From positions 62,001 to 126,000 of the forward strand of contig NZ_SMSE01000003.1 of the NCBI RefSeq assembly GCF_004354085.1: a stretch of 64,000 nt of DNA, written 5' to 3'. Under the pieces are notes generated by a model, which was given only the letters and a program-made list of their open reading frames with translations, was not told the origin of the DNA and did no database searches. A program made the position numbers and the translations under genes. Within the stretch, counting starts at the first letter, position 1, and each line of letters begins with the position of its first letter. Below, piece by piece: positions 10,249 to 19,560 of the stretch. This DNA comes from Seongchinamella unica. Lineage in GTDB: Bacteria; Pseudomonadota; Gammaproteobacteria; Pseudomonadales; Halieaceae.

Positions 10249-11859
10249 TTACATCCGGAACACGCCGAACTTGGTCTCTCCGATCGCCTGGTTGAGGCTG
10301 GCTGATATCGCCAGGCCCAGTACCGTGCGGGTTTCCGCGGGATCGATAACACCGTCGTCCCACAATCGCGCCGAGGCGTAATAGGGATGCCCCTGGTGCT
10401 CATAACTGTCGATGATGGGCTGCTTGAACGCCGCTTCCTCTGCCGCAGACCAGCTGTCACCCTTGCGCTCGATCTGTTCGCGCTTGATTTGCGAGAGGAC
10501 GCCCGCCGCCTGCTCGCCACCCATGACCGATATCCGGGCGTTGGGCCACATAAACAGGAAGCGCGGGTCATAGGCCCGCCCGCACATGCCGTAGTTGCCG
10601 GCGCCGAAGGAGCCACCGATCAACACGGTGAACTTGGGCACCGCTGCGGTGGCAACGGCAGTCACCATCTTGGCCCCGTGCTTGGCAATACCACCATGCT
10701 CATACTGCTTGCCGACCATAAAGCCGGTGATATTCTGCAGGAACACCAGCGGAATCTTGCGCTGGGCACACAATTCCACAAAGTGGGCGCCTTTCTCCGC
10801 CGACTCGCCAAAGAGAATGCCGTTGTTGGCGACAATACCCACCGGGTAGCCGTGGATACGGGCAAAACCGCAGACCAGGGTGGTGCCGTACAGGGCCTTG
10901 AATTCGTCCAGCTCCGAGCCGTCGACAACGCGGGCGATCACCTCGCGAACATCGTAGGGCTGGCGGGTGTCTTTGGGTATGACACCGTAGATTTCACTCT
11001 CGTCGTAGAGGGGCGGCACCGATGCGGTCACATCCAGGGCCACCTTCTTGACCCGGTTCAGCCTGCCTACCGACTGACGCGCCAACTGCAGGGCGTGGTG
11101 ATCATTCCGGGCCAGGTGGTCTGCCACCCCCGAGATCCGGGTGTGGACATCACCACCGCCGAGTTCCTCCGCCGTGACATCCTCCCCCGTGGCCGCCTTT
11201 ACCAGCGGCGGGCCGCCGAGGAAAACGGTGCCCTGTTCCTTGACGATGATGGATTCGTCCGCCATGGCGGGGATATAGGCACCCCCGGCGGTACAGGAGC
11301 CCATCACCACGGCGATCTGCGGAATACCCTTGGACGACATCACCGCCTGGTTGTAAAAGATATGGCCGAAGTGATCGCGGTCGGGAAAAATGTCGTCCTG
11401 GTGGGGCAGGTTGGCGCCGCCCGAATCCACCAGGTAGATACAGGGCAGGTTGTTTTCCTCGGCAATGGTCTGCGCCCGCAGGTGTTTCTTGACGGTAATC
11501 GGGTAGTAGGTGCCGCCCTTGATGGTGGCATCGTTGGCGACAATGACACACTCCTGCCCCTGTACCCGGCCGATGCCGGCTATCACCCCACCGGCATTGA
11601 CCACATCGTCGCCGTACATTTCGTAGCCGGCCAGCTGCGACAGCTCGAGGAACGGCGAACCCGGGTCCAGCAACCCGGCCACCCGATCCCGGGGCAACAA
11701 CTTGCCACGGCTAACGTGACGGGCGCAGGATTTTTCGCCGCCACCCTGTTTCACCGCTTCCAGCTTCGCCCGCAGGTCGTCAACCTGCGCCTGCATGTGC
11801 GCCGCATTTTCAGCGAATTCCGGCGCCCGCACATTCACTTTTGACTTGATGACAGACAT
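10249..11859 (-). CDS. liuB: Methylcrotonyl-CoA carboxylase beta (carboxyltransferase) subunit
   Basis: Transfers CO2 from carboxybiotin to 3-methylcrotonyl-CoA. 536 residues, the normal length. N-terminal half: [34 protein letters not shown] and [17 protein letters not shown]-terminal half: [27 protein letters not shown] and the CoA-binding [20 protein letters not shown]. It lies between liuA (13 bases upstream) and liuC (25 bases downstream) and forms a complex with the liuD product. Confidence 0.97.
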   Translation of the reverse strand: MSVIKSKVNVRAPEFAENAAHMQAQVDDLRAKLEAVKQGGGEKSCARHVSRGKLLPRDRVAGLLDPGSPFLELSQLAGYEMYGDDVVNAGGVIAGIGRVQGQECVIVANDATIKGGTYYPITVKKHLRAQTIAEENNLPCIYLVDSGGANLPHQDDIFPDRDHFGHIFYNQAVMSSKGIPQIAVVMGSCTAGGAYIPAMADESIIVKEQGTVFLGGPPLVKAATGEDVTAEELGGGDVHTRISGVADHLARNDHHALQLARQSVGRLNRVKKVALDVTASVPPLYDESEIYGVIPKDTRQPYDVREVIARVVDGSELDEFKALYGTTLVCGFARIHGYPVGIVANNGILFGESAEKGAHFVELCAQRKIPLVFLQNITGFMVGKQYEHGGIAKHGAKMVTAVATAAVPKFTVLIGGSFGAGNYGMCGRAYDPRFLFMWPNARISVMGGEQAAGVLSQIKREQIERKGDSWSAAEEAAFKQPIIDSYEHQGHPYYASARLWDDGVIDPAETRTVLGLAISASLNQAIGETKFGVFRM

Positions 11860-11872
11860 GGTCGCTTGCTCC

Positions 11873-13042
11873 CTACTTGGTGTCGTTGAACAGCTCGCGG
11901 CCGATCAGCATGCGCCGGACTTCCGACGTACCGGCGCCGATCTCGTACAGCTTGGCATCGCGCAGCAGGCGACCGGCGGGGAACTCGTTGATATAGCCGT
12001 TACCCCCCAGCAGTTGAATCGCATCCAGGGCCATCTGCGTCGCCTTCTCGGCGGTAAACAGGATCACCGCCGCGGCATCCTTGCGGCTTTCCTCACCACG
12101 GTCACAGGCCCGGGCCACCGCGTACAGCAGCGCGCGGGACGCGCTGAGGTGGGTATACATGTCCGCCACCTTGCCCTGGATCAGCTGGAATTCGCCGATG
12201 GACTGGCCGAACTGCTTGCGGTCGTGGATGTAGGGAATCACCTGGTCCAGGCAGGCCATCATGATGCCCACCGGACCGCCGGAGAGCACCGTGCGCTCGT
12301 AGTCCAGTCCGGACATCAGCACGGCCACGCCCCTGCCCTCCTCACCGAGCACGTTTTCCGCCGGTACCACGCAGTCTTCGAACACCAGTTCACAGGTGTT
12401 GGATCCGCGCATACCCAGCTTGTCCAGCTTCTGGTGGCGGGAGAAACCCGGGAAATCGCGTTCGACGATGAAGGCGGTAATTCCACGAGAGCCGCCCTCG
12501 GGATCGGTCTTGGCGTAAATGACGTAGGTGTGGGCATCCGGGCCATTGGTAATCCACATCTTGTTGCCGTTGAGAACGTAGCTGTCACCGCGCTTCTCGG
12601 CCTTGAGCTTCATGCTCACCACGTCGGAACCGGCATTGGGTTCGGACATGGCCAGGGCGCCGATGTGTTCGCCGCTGCAGAGTTTGGGCAGGTACTTCTG
12701 CTTCTGGGCCTCGCTGCCATTCTTGTGGATCTGGTTGACGCACAGATTGGAGTGCGCACCGTAGGAAAGACCCACTGAGGCCGAGGCCCGGGAGATCTCT
12801 TCCATCGCTACCACATGACCCAGATAGCCGATGTCCGAGCCGCCGTATTCTTCTTTCACGGTAATACCCAGCAGGCCCATGTCGCCAAACTTGCGCCACA
12901 TGTCCATGGGGAATTCGTTGGATTCATCGATTTGCGCGGCCCTGGGCGCCAGTTCGGCGTCACAAAACGCGCGTACCGAGTCTCGCAACATGTCGAGTTC
13001 TTCGCCGAGGCCAAAGTTCAGGGTGGGGTAGCTGACAGACAT
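11873..13042 (-). CDS. liuA: Isovaleryl-CoA dehydrogenase
   Basis: FAD-dependent oxidation of isovaleryl-CoA to 3-methylcrotonyl-CoA, passing electrons to ETF. 389 residues with the acyl-CoA dehydrogenase layout: an N-terminal helical domain, a middle domain with [13 protein letters not shown] and [14 protein letters not shown], and a C-terminal FAD domain with [42 protein letters not shown]. First structural gene of the operon, 12 bases after liuR, with AGGA just before the ATG. Confidence 0.96.
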   Translation of the reverse strand: MSVSYPTLNFGLGEELDMLRDSVRAFCDAELAPRAAQIDESNEFPMDMWRKFGDMGLLGITVKEEYGGSDIGYLGHVVAMEEISRASASVGLSYGAHSNLCVNQIHKNGSEAQKQKYLPKLCSGEHIGALAMSEPNAGSDVVSMKLKAEKRGDSYVLNGNKMWITNGPDAHTYVIYAKTDPEGGSRGITAFIVERDFPGFSRHQKLDKLGMRGSNTCELVFEDCVVPAENVLGEEGRGVAVLMSGLDYERTVLSGGPVGIMMACLDQVIPYIHDRKQFGQSIGEFQLIQGKVADMYTHLSASRALLYAVARACDRGEESRKDAAAVILFTAEKATQMALDAIQLLGGNGYINEFPAGRLLRDAKLYEIGAGTSEVRRMLIGRELFNDTK

Positions 13043-13054
13043 GTAGTCCTCCGT

Positions 13055-13459
13055 TTACTGTTTGGCTGCCCGGGGTCGGGCGATGTCGTTGAGGGCCCGG
13101 GTGCAGCGTTCGCGCACCTCCTGCAGGCCCTTGATGAGTAGTTTGATATCTTCCAGCTGGGACTCCAGCTGAGCTTGACGCTCGTCGACCTTGGTGAGCA
13201 GGAACTGGTACTGCTTGTAGTTGTCGCCCTCAGGGTCGTACATGTCGATGATTTCCCGGCTTTCTTCCAGGGAGAGACCGGCGCGCTTGCCGCGCAGGAT
13301 CAGTTCCAGTCGTGCGTGGTCCTGCTTGCCGAATATGCGGTGCTGGCCATTGCGGGAGGGACTTAACAGCCCCTTCTCCTCATAGAACCGGATAGTACGG
13401 GTGGTGACCGCGAACTCCCGGGCGAGATCGGAAATGGTATAGGTCTTGTCTTCGCCCAT
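13055..13459 (-). CDS. liuR: MerR-family regulator of leucine/isovalerate catabolism
   Basis: 134 residues from the ATG at 13459. An upstream in-frame start at 13498 exists, but it falls inside the operator palindrome, whereas the ATG at 13459 has GGAG seven bases upstream. The N-terminal winged helix reads TYTISDLAREFAVTTRTIRFYEEKGLLSPSRNGQHRIFGKQDHARLELI, typical of MerR, followed by the dimerisation coiled coil (DERQAQLESQLEDIKLLIKGL). It is first in the operon it is expected to control. LiuR proteins are known to regulate liu operons in many proteobacteria. Confidence 0.92.
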   Translation of the reverse strand: MGEDKTYTISDLAREFAVTTRTIRFYEEKGLLSPSRNGQHRIFGKQDHARLELILRGKRAGLSLEESREIIDMYDPEGDNYKQYQFLLTKVDERQAQLESQLEDIKLLIKGLQEVRERCTRALNDIARPRAAKQ

Positions 13460-13497
13460 GGGCTGGCTCCGGATTGAGGTAGCGGAAATATAGGGCA

Positions 13498-13517
13498 AGT
13501 TTACGTTAACGTCAACT
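13498..13517. promoter_or_regulatory. Candidate LiuR operator palindrome
   Basis: AGTTTACGTTAACGTCAACT is a 20-bp inverted repeat with a perfect 10-bp core (ACGTTAACGT) and a single mismatched pair. It lies 38 bases upstream of the preferred liuR ATG. MerR proteins bind such palindromes inside their promoters, so autoregulation of the liu operon is inferred. Confidence 0.75.
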
Positions 13518-13554
13518 GGTCACTCTGCCTCCGCCCCAGCGGGTTCATTCACCG

Positions 13555-14439
13555 CTAGCCGGCGTTAACCGCCTCGATAGCCCGGGCGATGGCCAGCAGT
13601 TGCTGCGCCTGCTCGAGGTGCAGCAGCTCCACCATTTTGCCGTTGACCTGGATGACCCCCTTGCCCTGGTTCTCCTCCAGGGCAAACGCCTCAACAATGA
13701 TCTGCGCCTGGGCGACGGCCCCGGGTTCCGGCGCAAACACCCGATTGGCGGTTTCGAGCTGGGCCGGATGGATAAGGCTTTTACCATCAAAACCGAGCAA
13801 CCTGCCCTGCTCGCACGCGGCCGCAAGCCCTTCGGGGTCGCGAAAGTCGTTGAATACCCCGTCGATGGCTACCAGCCCGAAAGCCCTGGCCGCAGCCAGG
13901 GTCAGCGCCAGGTGCACCTGGAAAGCGGACCGCGATGGGTCCGTCACTGCCTGGAGCTCCTTGGCCAGGTCATTGGTGCCTACCACCAGGCCCAGCAAAC
14001 GGGTCTCCTGCGCCGTGGCGGCGATTTCCCGGATATTGAGGATGGCCAGCGGGGTCTCGATCATGGCCCACAGGCCAGCCTGGGAATCCGCTGCCTTAAG
14101 CAGTTGATCGGCGGCCCTGACCTGGGCCGCAGTGGACACCTTGGGCAACAGGATGCCATCGGGGGCCGCCTGCAGGGCAGCGTCCATGTCTGCCCGGCCC
14201 CATGGGCTTTCCAGCGCATTGATACGCACCAGTAACTCCCGCTGGCCGTAGGCCCGCGAGCGGACAGCCTCGGCAACTGTCTCCCTGGCCTCGACCTTGG
14301 CATCCGGCGCCACCGCGTCTTCCAGGTCGAACACCAGCATATCTGCCGGCAGGGACTGGGCCTTTTCCAGGGCCCGGGCATTGGCTCCGGGCATATACAG
14401 GCAGGACCGTCGTGGCCGCAGCTTATCTGTCGTTGGCAT
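13555..14439 (-). CDS. HpcH/HpaI aldolase family CoA-ester lyase (CitE-like)
   Basis: 294 residues from the ATG at 14439, which has GAGG seven bases upstream and begins MPTTDKLRPRRSCLYMPG. The frame continues upstream to 14619, but that extension is low-complexity and unconserved in character. Family motifs are RSCLYMPGANARALEKA, LVFDLEDAVAPDAK and the acid-rich C-terminal barrel half (VVGTNDLAKEL, IDGVFNDFRDPEGL, GFDGKSLIHP). Relatives cleave malyl-CoA, citramalyl-CoA or citryl groups. Proximity to liu and crotonase genes supports a CoA-ester substrate, which I cannot specify. Confidence 0.88.
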   Translation of the reverse strand: MPTTDKLRPRRSCLYMPGANARALEKAQSLPADMLVFDLEDAVAPDAKVEARETVAEAVRSRAYGQRELLVRINALESPWGRADMDAALQAAPDGILLPKVSTAAQVRAADQLLKAADSQAGLWAMIETPLAILNIREIAATAQETRLLGLVVGTNDLAKELQAVTDPSRSAFQVHLALTLAAARAFGLVAIDGVFNDFRDPEGLAAACEQGRLLGFDGKSLIHPAQLETANRVFAPEPGAVAQAQIIVEAFALEENQGKGVIQVNGKMVELLHLEQAQQLLAIARAIEAVNAG

Positions 14440-14510
14440 TGCTGTTCCTCTGGCCGGAGCCGACCATGCTGTCACTGGCGCCCGGTAGCGCCGGCAGCCC
14501 GCGGGGCTTG

Positions 14511-14864
14511 TTAAAACGGGATGTCCTGGTCCTCGAAACTGTCGCCACCGCCGGCAAACGGGGCTGCAGCAGGCGAATTGGGGTCCGAACTGGCCCCCTC
14601 TGCCGCCACCACCTTCCAAGCCTGCAGGTTATTGAAGTACCGGCCGTTGTATTCGCGGCCGCGAATGTCGAAAGACACGGTCACCTCCTGCCCGGCCTGG
14701 AGGTTGTCCAGCAGGCCCACTTTGTCCTGCACGAACTCCAGATTGATATCCTGGGGATAGCGACCGTCCTCCACCGTCACCACCATCTCCCGCTTGGTAA
14801 AGCCACTATCAAAGGTCTTGGGTTCCTGGATAAGCTTGATTTTGCCGCTGAGTTCGTATGTCAC
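14511..14864 (-). CDS. DUF3127 protein with SSB-like acidic tail
   Basis: About 117 residues from a GTG start at 14864 (VTYELSGKIKLIQEPKTF). A TTG at 14909 would add 15 residues, but the family normally begins close to the SGKI strand. The body matches the DUF3127 family, which is predicted to have an OB-fold (KREMVVTVEDGRYPQDINLEF, DKVGLLDNL, VTVSFDIRGREYNGRYFNNLQAWKV). A disordered Ala/Pro/Gly linker ends in FEDQDIPF, very like the DDDIPF tip of single-stranded DNA-binding protein. A role with nucleic acids or SSB partner proteins is inference. Confidence 0.82.
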   Translation of the reverse strand: MTYELSGKIKLIQEPKTFDSGFTKREMVVTVEDGRYPQDINLEFVQDKVGLLDNLQAGQEVTVSFDIRGREYNGRYFNNLQAWKVVAAEGASSDPNSPAAAPFAGGGDSFEDQDIPF

Positions 14865-15066
14865 GCTAATTGGTCCGCCATGAGTGTTTGCTGTATCGAG
14901 AGACGCCAACTATACCGCCACCAGAAGCAACGACAACAGCAATCGGGAAAAATCGCCGGCTATCGACAGGGACCGCCGTCCGCTAGCGGTCTTCCATCGG
15001 GAAACTGGCCAGCGCTAACCGTCATGAACTAGGATGTCAGCAGGACTCACACAGCGGGGAATTTCC

Positions 15067-15828
15067 ATGTACTCAACTCTGGACGTCACGGCGGAGGGCG
15101 CGATAGGCAGGATCTGGCTTAATCGCCCGGAGCGCCTGAATGCACTGTCGATCGAAATGCTCAATGAACTGGCCGACGCCGCTCGCTATTTTGACGGCCA
15201 GGCAGAGGTAAGGGTGGTCGTCATTGCCGGACGCGGGAGGGCCTTCAGCGCCGGCGCCGACCTGCAGGGGTTTCCACAACTGGACGAGGCCGGATTGCGG
15301 GCAGCCGCGGACGCCGGGAGAGTCATGGCCGACGCGGTGGAAAACATGCGGGCGCTGACCGTCGCGCAGATCCACGGCTGGTGCGTGGGAGGCGCTCTGG
15401 TGCTGGCAGCGGCCTGCGACCTGCGCCTGGCGGCTGACGACGCACAATTTTCCATTCCCGAAATCGACCTCGGCATTCCCCTGGCCTGGGGCGGTATCCC
15501 CCGCCTGGTGCGCGAGATCGGCCCCGCCATGACCAAGGAACTGGTTATCACCTGCAGAACGTTTGATGCCAGCGAAGCGCTCACGGCCGGTTTTCTCAAT
15601 CGTCGGCTCAGCGCCGACAGGCTGGCAGATGCCGCACAGGAACTGGCGGAACAGGTAGCCGCAAAACCGGCATTTCCGGTGCTGGCGACCAAACGCCATA
15701 CCAACGCAGTGACGGCCAACATGGTGGGCATCAGCCGCTCCTGGTCAGATGCCGACAGCCTCATCGCCGGGCTGGTAGACCCGGAATGCGCGCAGGCACG
15801 TGAGGCCTACATAAAGAGCAGGCTGTAA
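15067..15828 (+). CDS. Enoyl-CoA hydratase/isomerase (crotonase family)
   Basis: 253 residues from the ATG at 15067, preceded by GGGGA. An upstream in-frame ATG at 15034 lacks a ribosome site and conserved residues. Crotonase motifs: RIWLNRPERLNALSIEML, GRGRAFSAGADLQGF, and QIHGWCVGGALVLAAACDLRLA. It diverges from the DUF3127 gene and is followed, about 100 bases later, by an APC permease. The substrate is unknown. Its sequence differs clearly from the liuC-type and 5693-6496 paralogues. Confidence 0.87.
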   Translation: MYSTLDVTAEGAIGRIWLNRPERLNALSIEMLNELADAARYFDGQAEVRVVVIAGRGRAFSAGADLQGFPQLDEAGLRAAADAGRVMADAVENMRALTVAQIHGWCVGGALVLAAACDLRLAADDAQFSIPEIDLGIPLAWGGIPRLVREIGPAMTKELVITCRTFDASEALTAGFLNRRLSADRLADAAQELAEQVAAKPAFPVLATKRHTNAVTANMVGISRSWSDADSLIAGLVDPECAQAREAYIKSRL

Positions 15829-15925
15829 AAACAGCCTAACACCTTAAGGTGATGGCTCCCCCTGACGGCGGGGGCCATAATCCCCACACTGGGGATCAGT
15901 ATTCATTACTGCGAGGAACGACAAC

Positions 15926-17320
15926 TTGAACAGCCACAGCGGATCGCATCACATAAGAACCATGGGCGTCAGGGATATGACGCTGTTCACCGTTTCGGCG
16001 ATCCTGTTACTGGACACCCTCGCCGCCTCCGCCTCCATCGGCGTGTCGAGCATTAGCTGGTGGCTGATCATGGGGGTGATATTTTTCATTCCCTACGGAC
16101 TCATCAGCGCGGAACTGGGCACCACCTACCCGGAGCAGGGTGGCATCTACAGCTGGATCAGGCACGCTTTCGGCAGCCGCTGGGGAACCCGCGCCACCTG
16201 GTGCTACTGGCTGAATACCGCCATGTGGAACGCATCGATTTTTATCCTGTTCTCGGGCGTGTTCGCCCAGATGTTTTTCCCCGATTTGTCCTTCACCACC
16301 CAGATCGCCATGGCGATTGGCATTACCTGGCTGGTGGTGGTCATCACCTGCCTGTCACTGAAAATCGGCAAATGGGTCCCGAACACCGGCGCCACCCTGA
16401 AAACCATCACCTTCGCCGCCATTGTCGTGGGGGGAGTGGTGTACGCCCTGCAACCCGGTGTCCAGCTCGCCAATGATTTCAGCCTGCAGGCCTTCGTTCC
16501 CGAGTGGGGCAGCAGCACCCAATATGTGTCCACCATTATTTACGGGATGCTCGGCTTCGAGCTGATGTCCTCCGCCAGTGAAGAAATGAAAAACCCCCAG
16601 CGCGACATTCCGCGTTCTATCCTCAGTTCCGGGTTGATTATCTTCCTCAGTTATATCCTCGGCACCTTCGCCATTCTCGCGGTCATTCCCGCTGGTGATA
16701 TCAACCTGGTGGAAGGTCTGGTGGACACCCTGCGCCTGCTGTTCGGGGAATCGCAACTGGGCCAGTTGGCGGCCACCACGCTGGGCATATTTGCCCTGTT
16801 CACCTTCTTCTCCAACGGCACGACCTGGGCCATCGGTGCCAACCGCGCCGCCGCAGAATCTGCGGCGGATGGTGAACTGCCAAAGCTGTTTGCTGTGGAG
16901 AGCGCCAAAAATGGCTCGCCGGTAGGCGCCACTGTGCTGATGGGGATCGTCTGCACCGGGGTATTGCTCGCGTACGGTGCGGTTGCCGGCACCAATGAAG
17001 ACCTGTTCTGGTCCCTGTTCGCTGCCAGCGCGGTGCTGTTCATCCTGCCCTATATCGCCGTGGTAGCGGCGTTCTACCGCGCGCGCCAGATCGACGGTGA
17101 ACGCAGCCGGCCTTTCCGGGTTCCCGGAGGGAACACGGCCGCCCTGGGCATGAGCAGCCTGTGCGTCTTCCTGCTCGCCCTCACCGCCCTGCTTTTCATG
17201 TACGTCCCGGGTAGCGGCTTTGACTGGCCGGTGGTGATTGGCTCTGTTGGCTGCATCCTGTTAGGCGAGGTGGCAATGCGAATCGCTGAATACGAGAACC
17301 GCCGGGACGCTGAGAAATAG
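15926..17320 (+). CDS. APC-superfamily amino-acid permease
   Basis: 464 residues with about twelve hydrophobic segments. Family features are the N-terminal MGVRDMTLFTVSAILLLDTLA, the TM1-2 region SSISWWLIMGVIFFIPYGLISAELGTTYPEQGGIYSW, and a TM6-7 loop GFELMSSASEEMKNPQRDIPRS. It probably exchanges or imports an amino acid or amine across the inner membrane; the glutamate:GABA-antiporter branch of APC is the closest by feel. The substrate is not predictable. Confidence 0.9.
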   Translation: MNSHSGSHHIRTMGVRDMTLFTVSAILLLDTLAASASIGVSSISWWLIMGVIFFIPYGLISAELGTTYPEQGGIYSWIRHAFGSRWGTRATWCYWLNTAMWNASIFILFSGVFAQMFFPDLSFTTQIAMAIGITWLVVVITCLSLKIGKWVPNTGATLKTITFAAIVVGGVVYALQPGVQLANDFSLQAFVPEWGSSTQYVSTIIYGMLGFELMSSASEEMKNPQRDIPRSILSSGLIIFLSYILGTFAILAVIPAGDINLVEGLVDTLRLLFGESQLGQLAATTLGIFALFTFFSNGTTWAIGANRAAAESAADGELPKLFAVESAKNGSPVGATVLMGIVCTGVLLAYGAVAGTNEDLFWSLFAASAVLFILPYIAVVAAFYRARQIDGERSRPFRVPGGNTAALGMSSLCVFLLALTALLFMYVPGSGFDWPVVIGSVGCILLGEVAMRIAEYENRRDAEK

Positions 17321-17427
17321 CCCTGTTTCTCGGTCCTGAAGCGGATATCTACAGGGGACCGAAAGACCTCAACTGTTTCCTCAAACCAAAAAAATAACAA
17401 CGGTTAGTTACGCCGAAACGTGTAGCA

Positions 17428-18339
17428 ATGATTGGTGAGTGCATACTGGAACTCACCCCACAGTCCCAGGTACGAACCCTGCCGAACCTTAGCCATGAAT
17501 CTGTCCTATGGAGGAGAGACGCTTAATTCGGCGGTGCACCTTGCCCGCCAGGGTATTGGGGTCAATTACGTGGCAGCACTGGGTGACGATCCCATGAGTG
17601 CCTGGATGGTGGAGCACTGGCGTGGTGAGGGGCTGGGGTGCGATCTTGTCGATTTCCACGCTGGTGAAGTACCAGGCATCTATCTCATCGAGACTGATGA
17701 TCAGGGCGAACGCTCATTTTACTACTGGCGTGAAAGTGCGCCTGCCCGTCGTCTGCTAGACGAGCCGGACAGTGCTGTAAGTTGTTTTCCCGCTTGCGGG
17801 ACTTCCCCTGGTTGTGCCTCTCAGGGATCACGCTGGGCATTTACAGCGAGTCATCCAGGCAGCGCCTGTACAAGTTTTTGGCCACGTACAGGCAGGATGG
17901 CGGCAAAGTCGCTTTCGACAGTAACTGCCACCCCCAACTTTGGTCGTGCCAGGAGAGTGTCCGGAAGGCCTACGAGTCAATATATCGCCTGACGGATGTA
18001 GCTTTAGCGACGATTGAAGATGAGTAGACAGTGTTTGCCGACGCCGACACGAGCGGGGTTATCCGGCGCTTGCGGTACTCGGGTGTCGGCGAGATCGCAT
18101 TGAAAATGGGTGCCCGGGGTTGGCTGATGGTGGACGATCATGAGCAAGAGCTGGTCGCTGCCAATAAGGTATCGGTTGTCGACACAACATCTGCGGGAGA
18201 CTCCTTCAACGCCGGTTACCTTGCGGCGCGCCTCAAAGGCTGCCCTGCCTCGGAGGCAGCGAACCGGGGCCACCGCCTGGCGGCGGTGGTTATTCAGCAC
18301 ACCGGCGCCATCATCCCCCTGAGCGCCATGCCCGATTAA
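17428..18339 (+). pseudogene. kdgK: Broken 2-keto-3-deoxygluconate kinase (PfkB family)
   Basis: Homology to PfkB sugar kinases runs through three frames. The first block starts MIGECILELTPQSQ at 17428. A frame change near 17490 leads to NLSYGGETLNSAVHLARQG and VNYVAALGDDPMSAWMVE. A second change near 17780 leads to LCLSGITLGIYSESSRQRL and VAFDSNCHPQLW. An in-frame TAG at 18025-18027 precedes a final block with the catalytic PfkB signature DTTSAGDSFNAGYLAA. Two frameshifts and one nonsense codon mean no full-length kinase can be made, so the Entner-Doudoroff-type use of KDG through this gene is lost. Confidence 0.9.
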
Positions 18340-18342
18340 AGC

Positions 18343-19449
18343 CTACCAGGTCCAGGCGCCACCGCCCCAGGAACCCCAGCCGCTGGTGGGATTGGTTTCC
18401 GTCGCCTGCAACTGGAAGTTCCAGTTGTGGCGCATCATAGGTGGTTTCCATGTGGGCCAGTCGGGCTCACCCGGCCGGTATGAAACCGTTTCCCAGCAGT
18501 AGGGCTGACCTAACAAACCGGGGTCGGCATCGAGATCATCACACTCAGTACCCGGGCAGCTCCAGTTGCCGGAAACCTTGCAGTCAAGGCCTAAAGCGGG
18601 ATTGTGTGGACAGGCAGGGTCACCTCCCAGTATCCCTCCCTCACAGGGCTCGCAGCGATCGATACAGGCGTTCAGTTTCCTATTCTCTCCTGATGCCTCA
18701 TCAATGATACAGGTCCCCACCTTGGAGGGGTTAACCGTGCTAAACAGCAGCGCACTATAGCCGAGGCCATGTAACCCCGCCTTCAAACTAGCTATCGCAG
18801 CTGCTTTTTCTGGTGGAAGTTGGTCTGGTGGAGTTTGCGGGTCGGTCGGGTCGGTTAATTTACACAGATTTTCCACGTCCTCCTCGTCCTTGGGAATCAC
18901 CCCCGCCAGGTTTTCCCCACCGGAACAGAAGCTGGCCCCTCTCAGCCCGGATATCGTGCCTCCCTTCTTCTGGAAGTAGATACCTTCTCCCTTGGCCGTG
19001 CCCGCCGGCCAACTGTAATTACAGTAGTTGGAGCCGGTGGTACCCTCGGAAAACATATTGTTGATCTGGGGGATAAGCTCGCCGCCAGCCTTAGCATCGA
19101 ATCTGAGAATACCGGCTGCATCGAGCGTTGCTGTTACAGTGATAGTGTTATCGTCGTCCGTGAAGCTGCAAACACCGGTACTGGTGATGCCGTCAGGGTT
19201 AGGAATAAAGTCCCCGGCGTCGAGATTACAACCCACGTATGGTGTGCCATCCTGCGGGTCGATAATACTGTCACAGAAAAGGCGCGATCCAATCTGTGTG
19301 GCCGAAGATGGGTAGGGGGTGAGGGGGTCCGACAAGCCCCCGGCCTTGCACTCCGCCTCCTGAGCGACCACCCCCGGGACAGCGCCCAACAGGAGAATTA
19401 ATCCCATCCCCGCCGCAAGGATCAGGGACGTTCCAGTTTTACTGTTCAT
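18343..19449 (-). CDS. Cys-rich exported protein of unknown function
   Basis: 368 residues, not recognised. The N-terminus is a signal peptide (hydrophobic LILAAGMGLILLLGAVPGVVAQ). The mature part has about sixteen cysteines, clustered near the C-terminus (NACIDRCEPCEGG, then three more Cys in 15 residues around DCKVSGNWSCPGTEC), consistent with disulfide bonds outside the cytoplasm. It ends in a Gly/Trp-rich tail (GWGSWGGGAWTW). It lies downstream of the FecR-TPR-barrel gene on the same strand, 111 bases apart. No function is proposed. Confidence 0.75.
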   Translation of the reverse strand: MNSKTGTSLILAAGMGLILLLGAVPGVVAQEAECKAGGLSDPLTPYPSSATQIGSRLFCDSIIDPQDGTPYVGCNLDAGDFIPNPDGITSTGVCSFTDDDNTITVTATLDAAGILRFDAKAGGELIPQINNMFSEGTTGSNYCNYSWPAGTAKGEGIYFQKKGGTISGLRGASFCSGGENLAGVIPKDEEDVENLCKLTDPTDPQTPPDQLPPEKAAAIASLKAGLHGLGYSALLFSTVNPSKVGTCIIDEASGENRKLNACIDRCEPCEGGILGGDPACPHNPALGLDCKVSGNWSCPGTECDDLDADPGLLGQPYCWETVSYRPGEPDWPTWKPPMMRHNWNFQLQATETNPTSGWGSWGGGAWTW

Positions 19450-19560
19450 GACTCGTTTACTCCTTCAGAATAATTTACCAACCGATTACGTCTGCCCCGC
19501 GGAATTCATCTCCCGATTTTTCCCCTGATCAGCGTACAGAGCGCCGACTCGAATTCGTTG

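Noticed and set aside
10387-11844. Long open frame (485 codons) antisense to liuB
   Set aside because: Shadow of the highly conserved liuB gene; no family features or ribosome site.
14440-14619. Longer N-terminus for the CitE-like lyase
   Set aside because: The extension is low-complexity and the ATG at 14439 has a proper ribosome site and the family-typical beginning.
15840-15905. GC-rich hairpins after the crotonase gene as a terminator
   Set aside because: GGCTCCCCC/GGGGGCC can pair, but there is no T-run.
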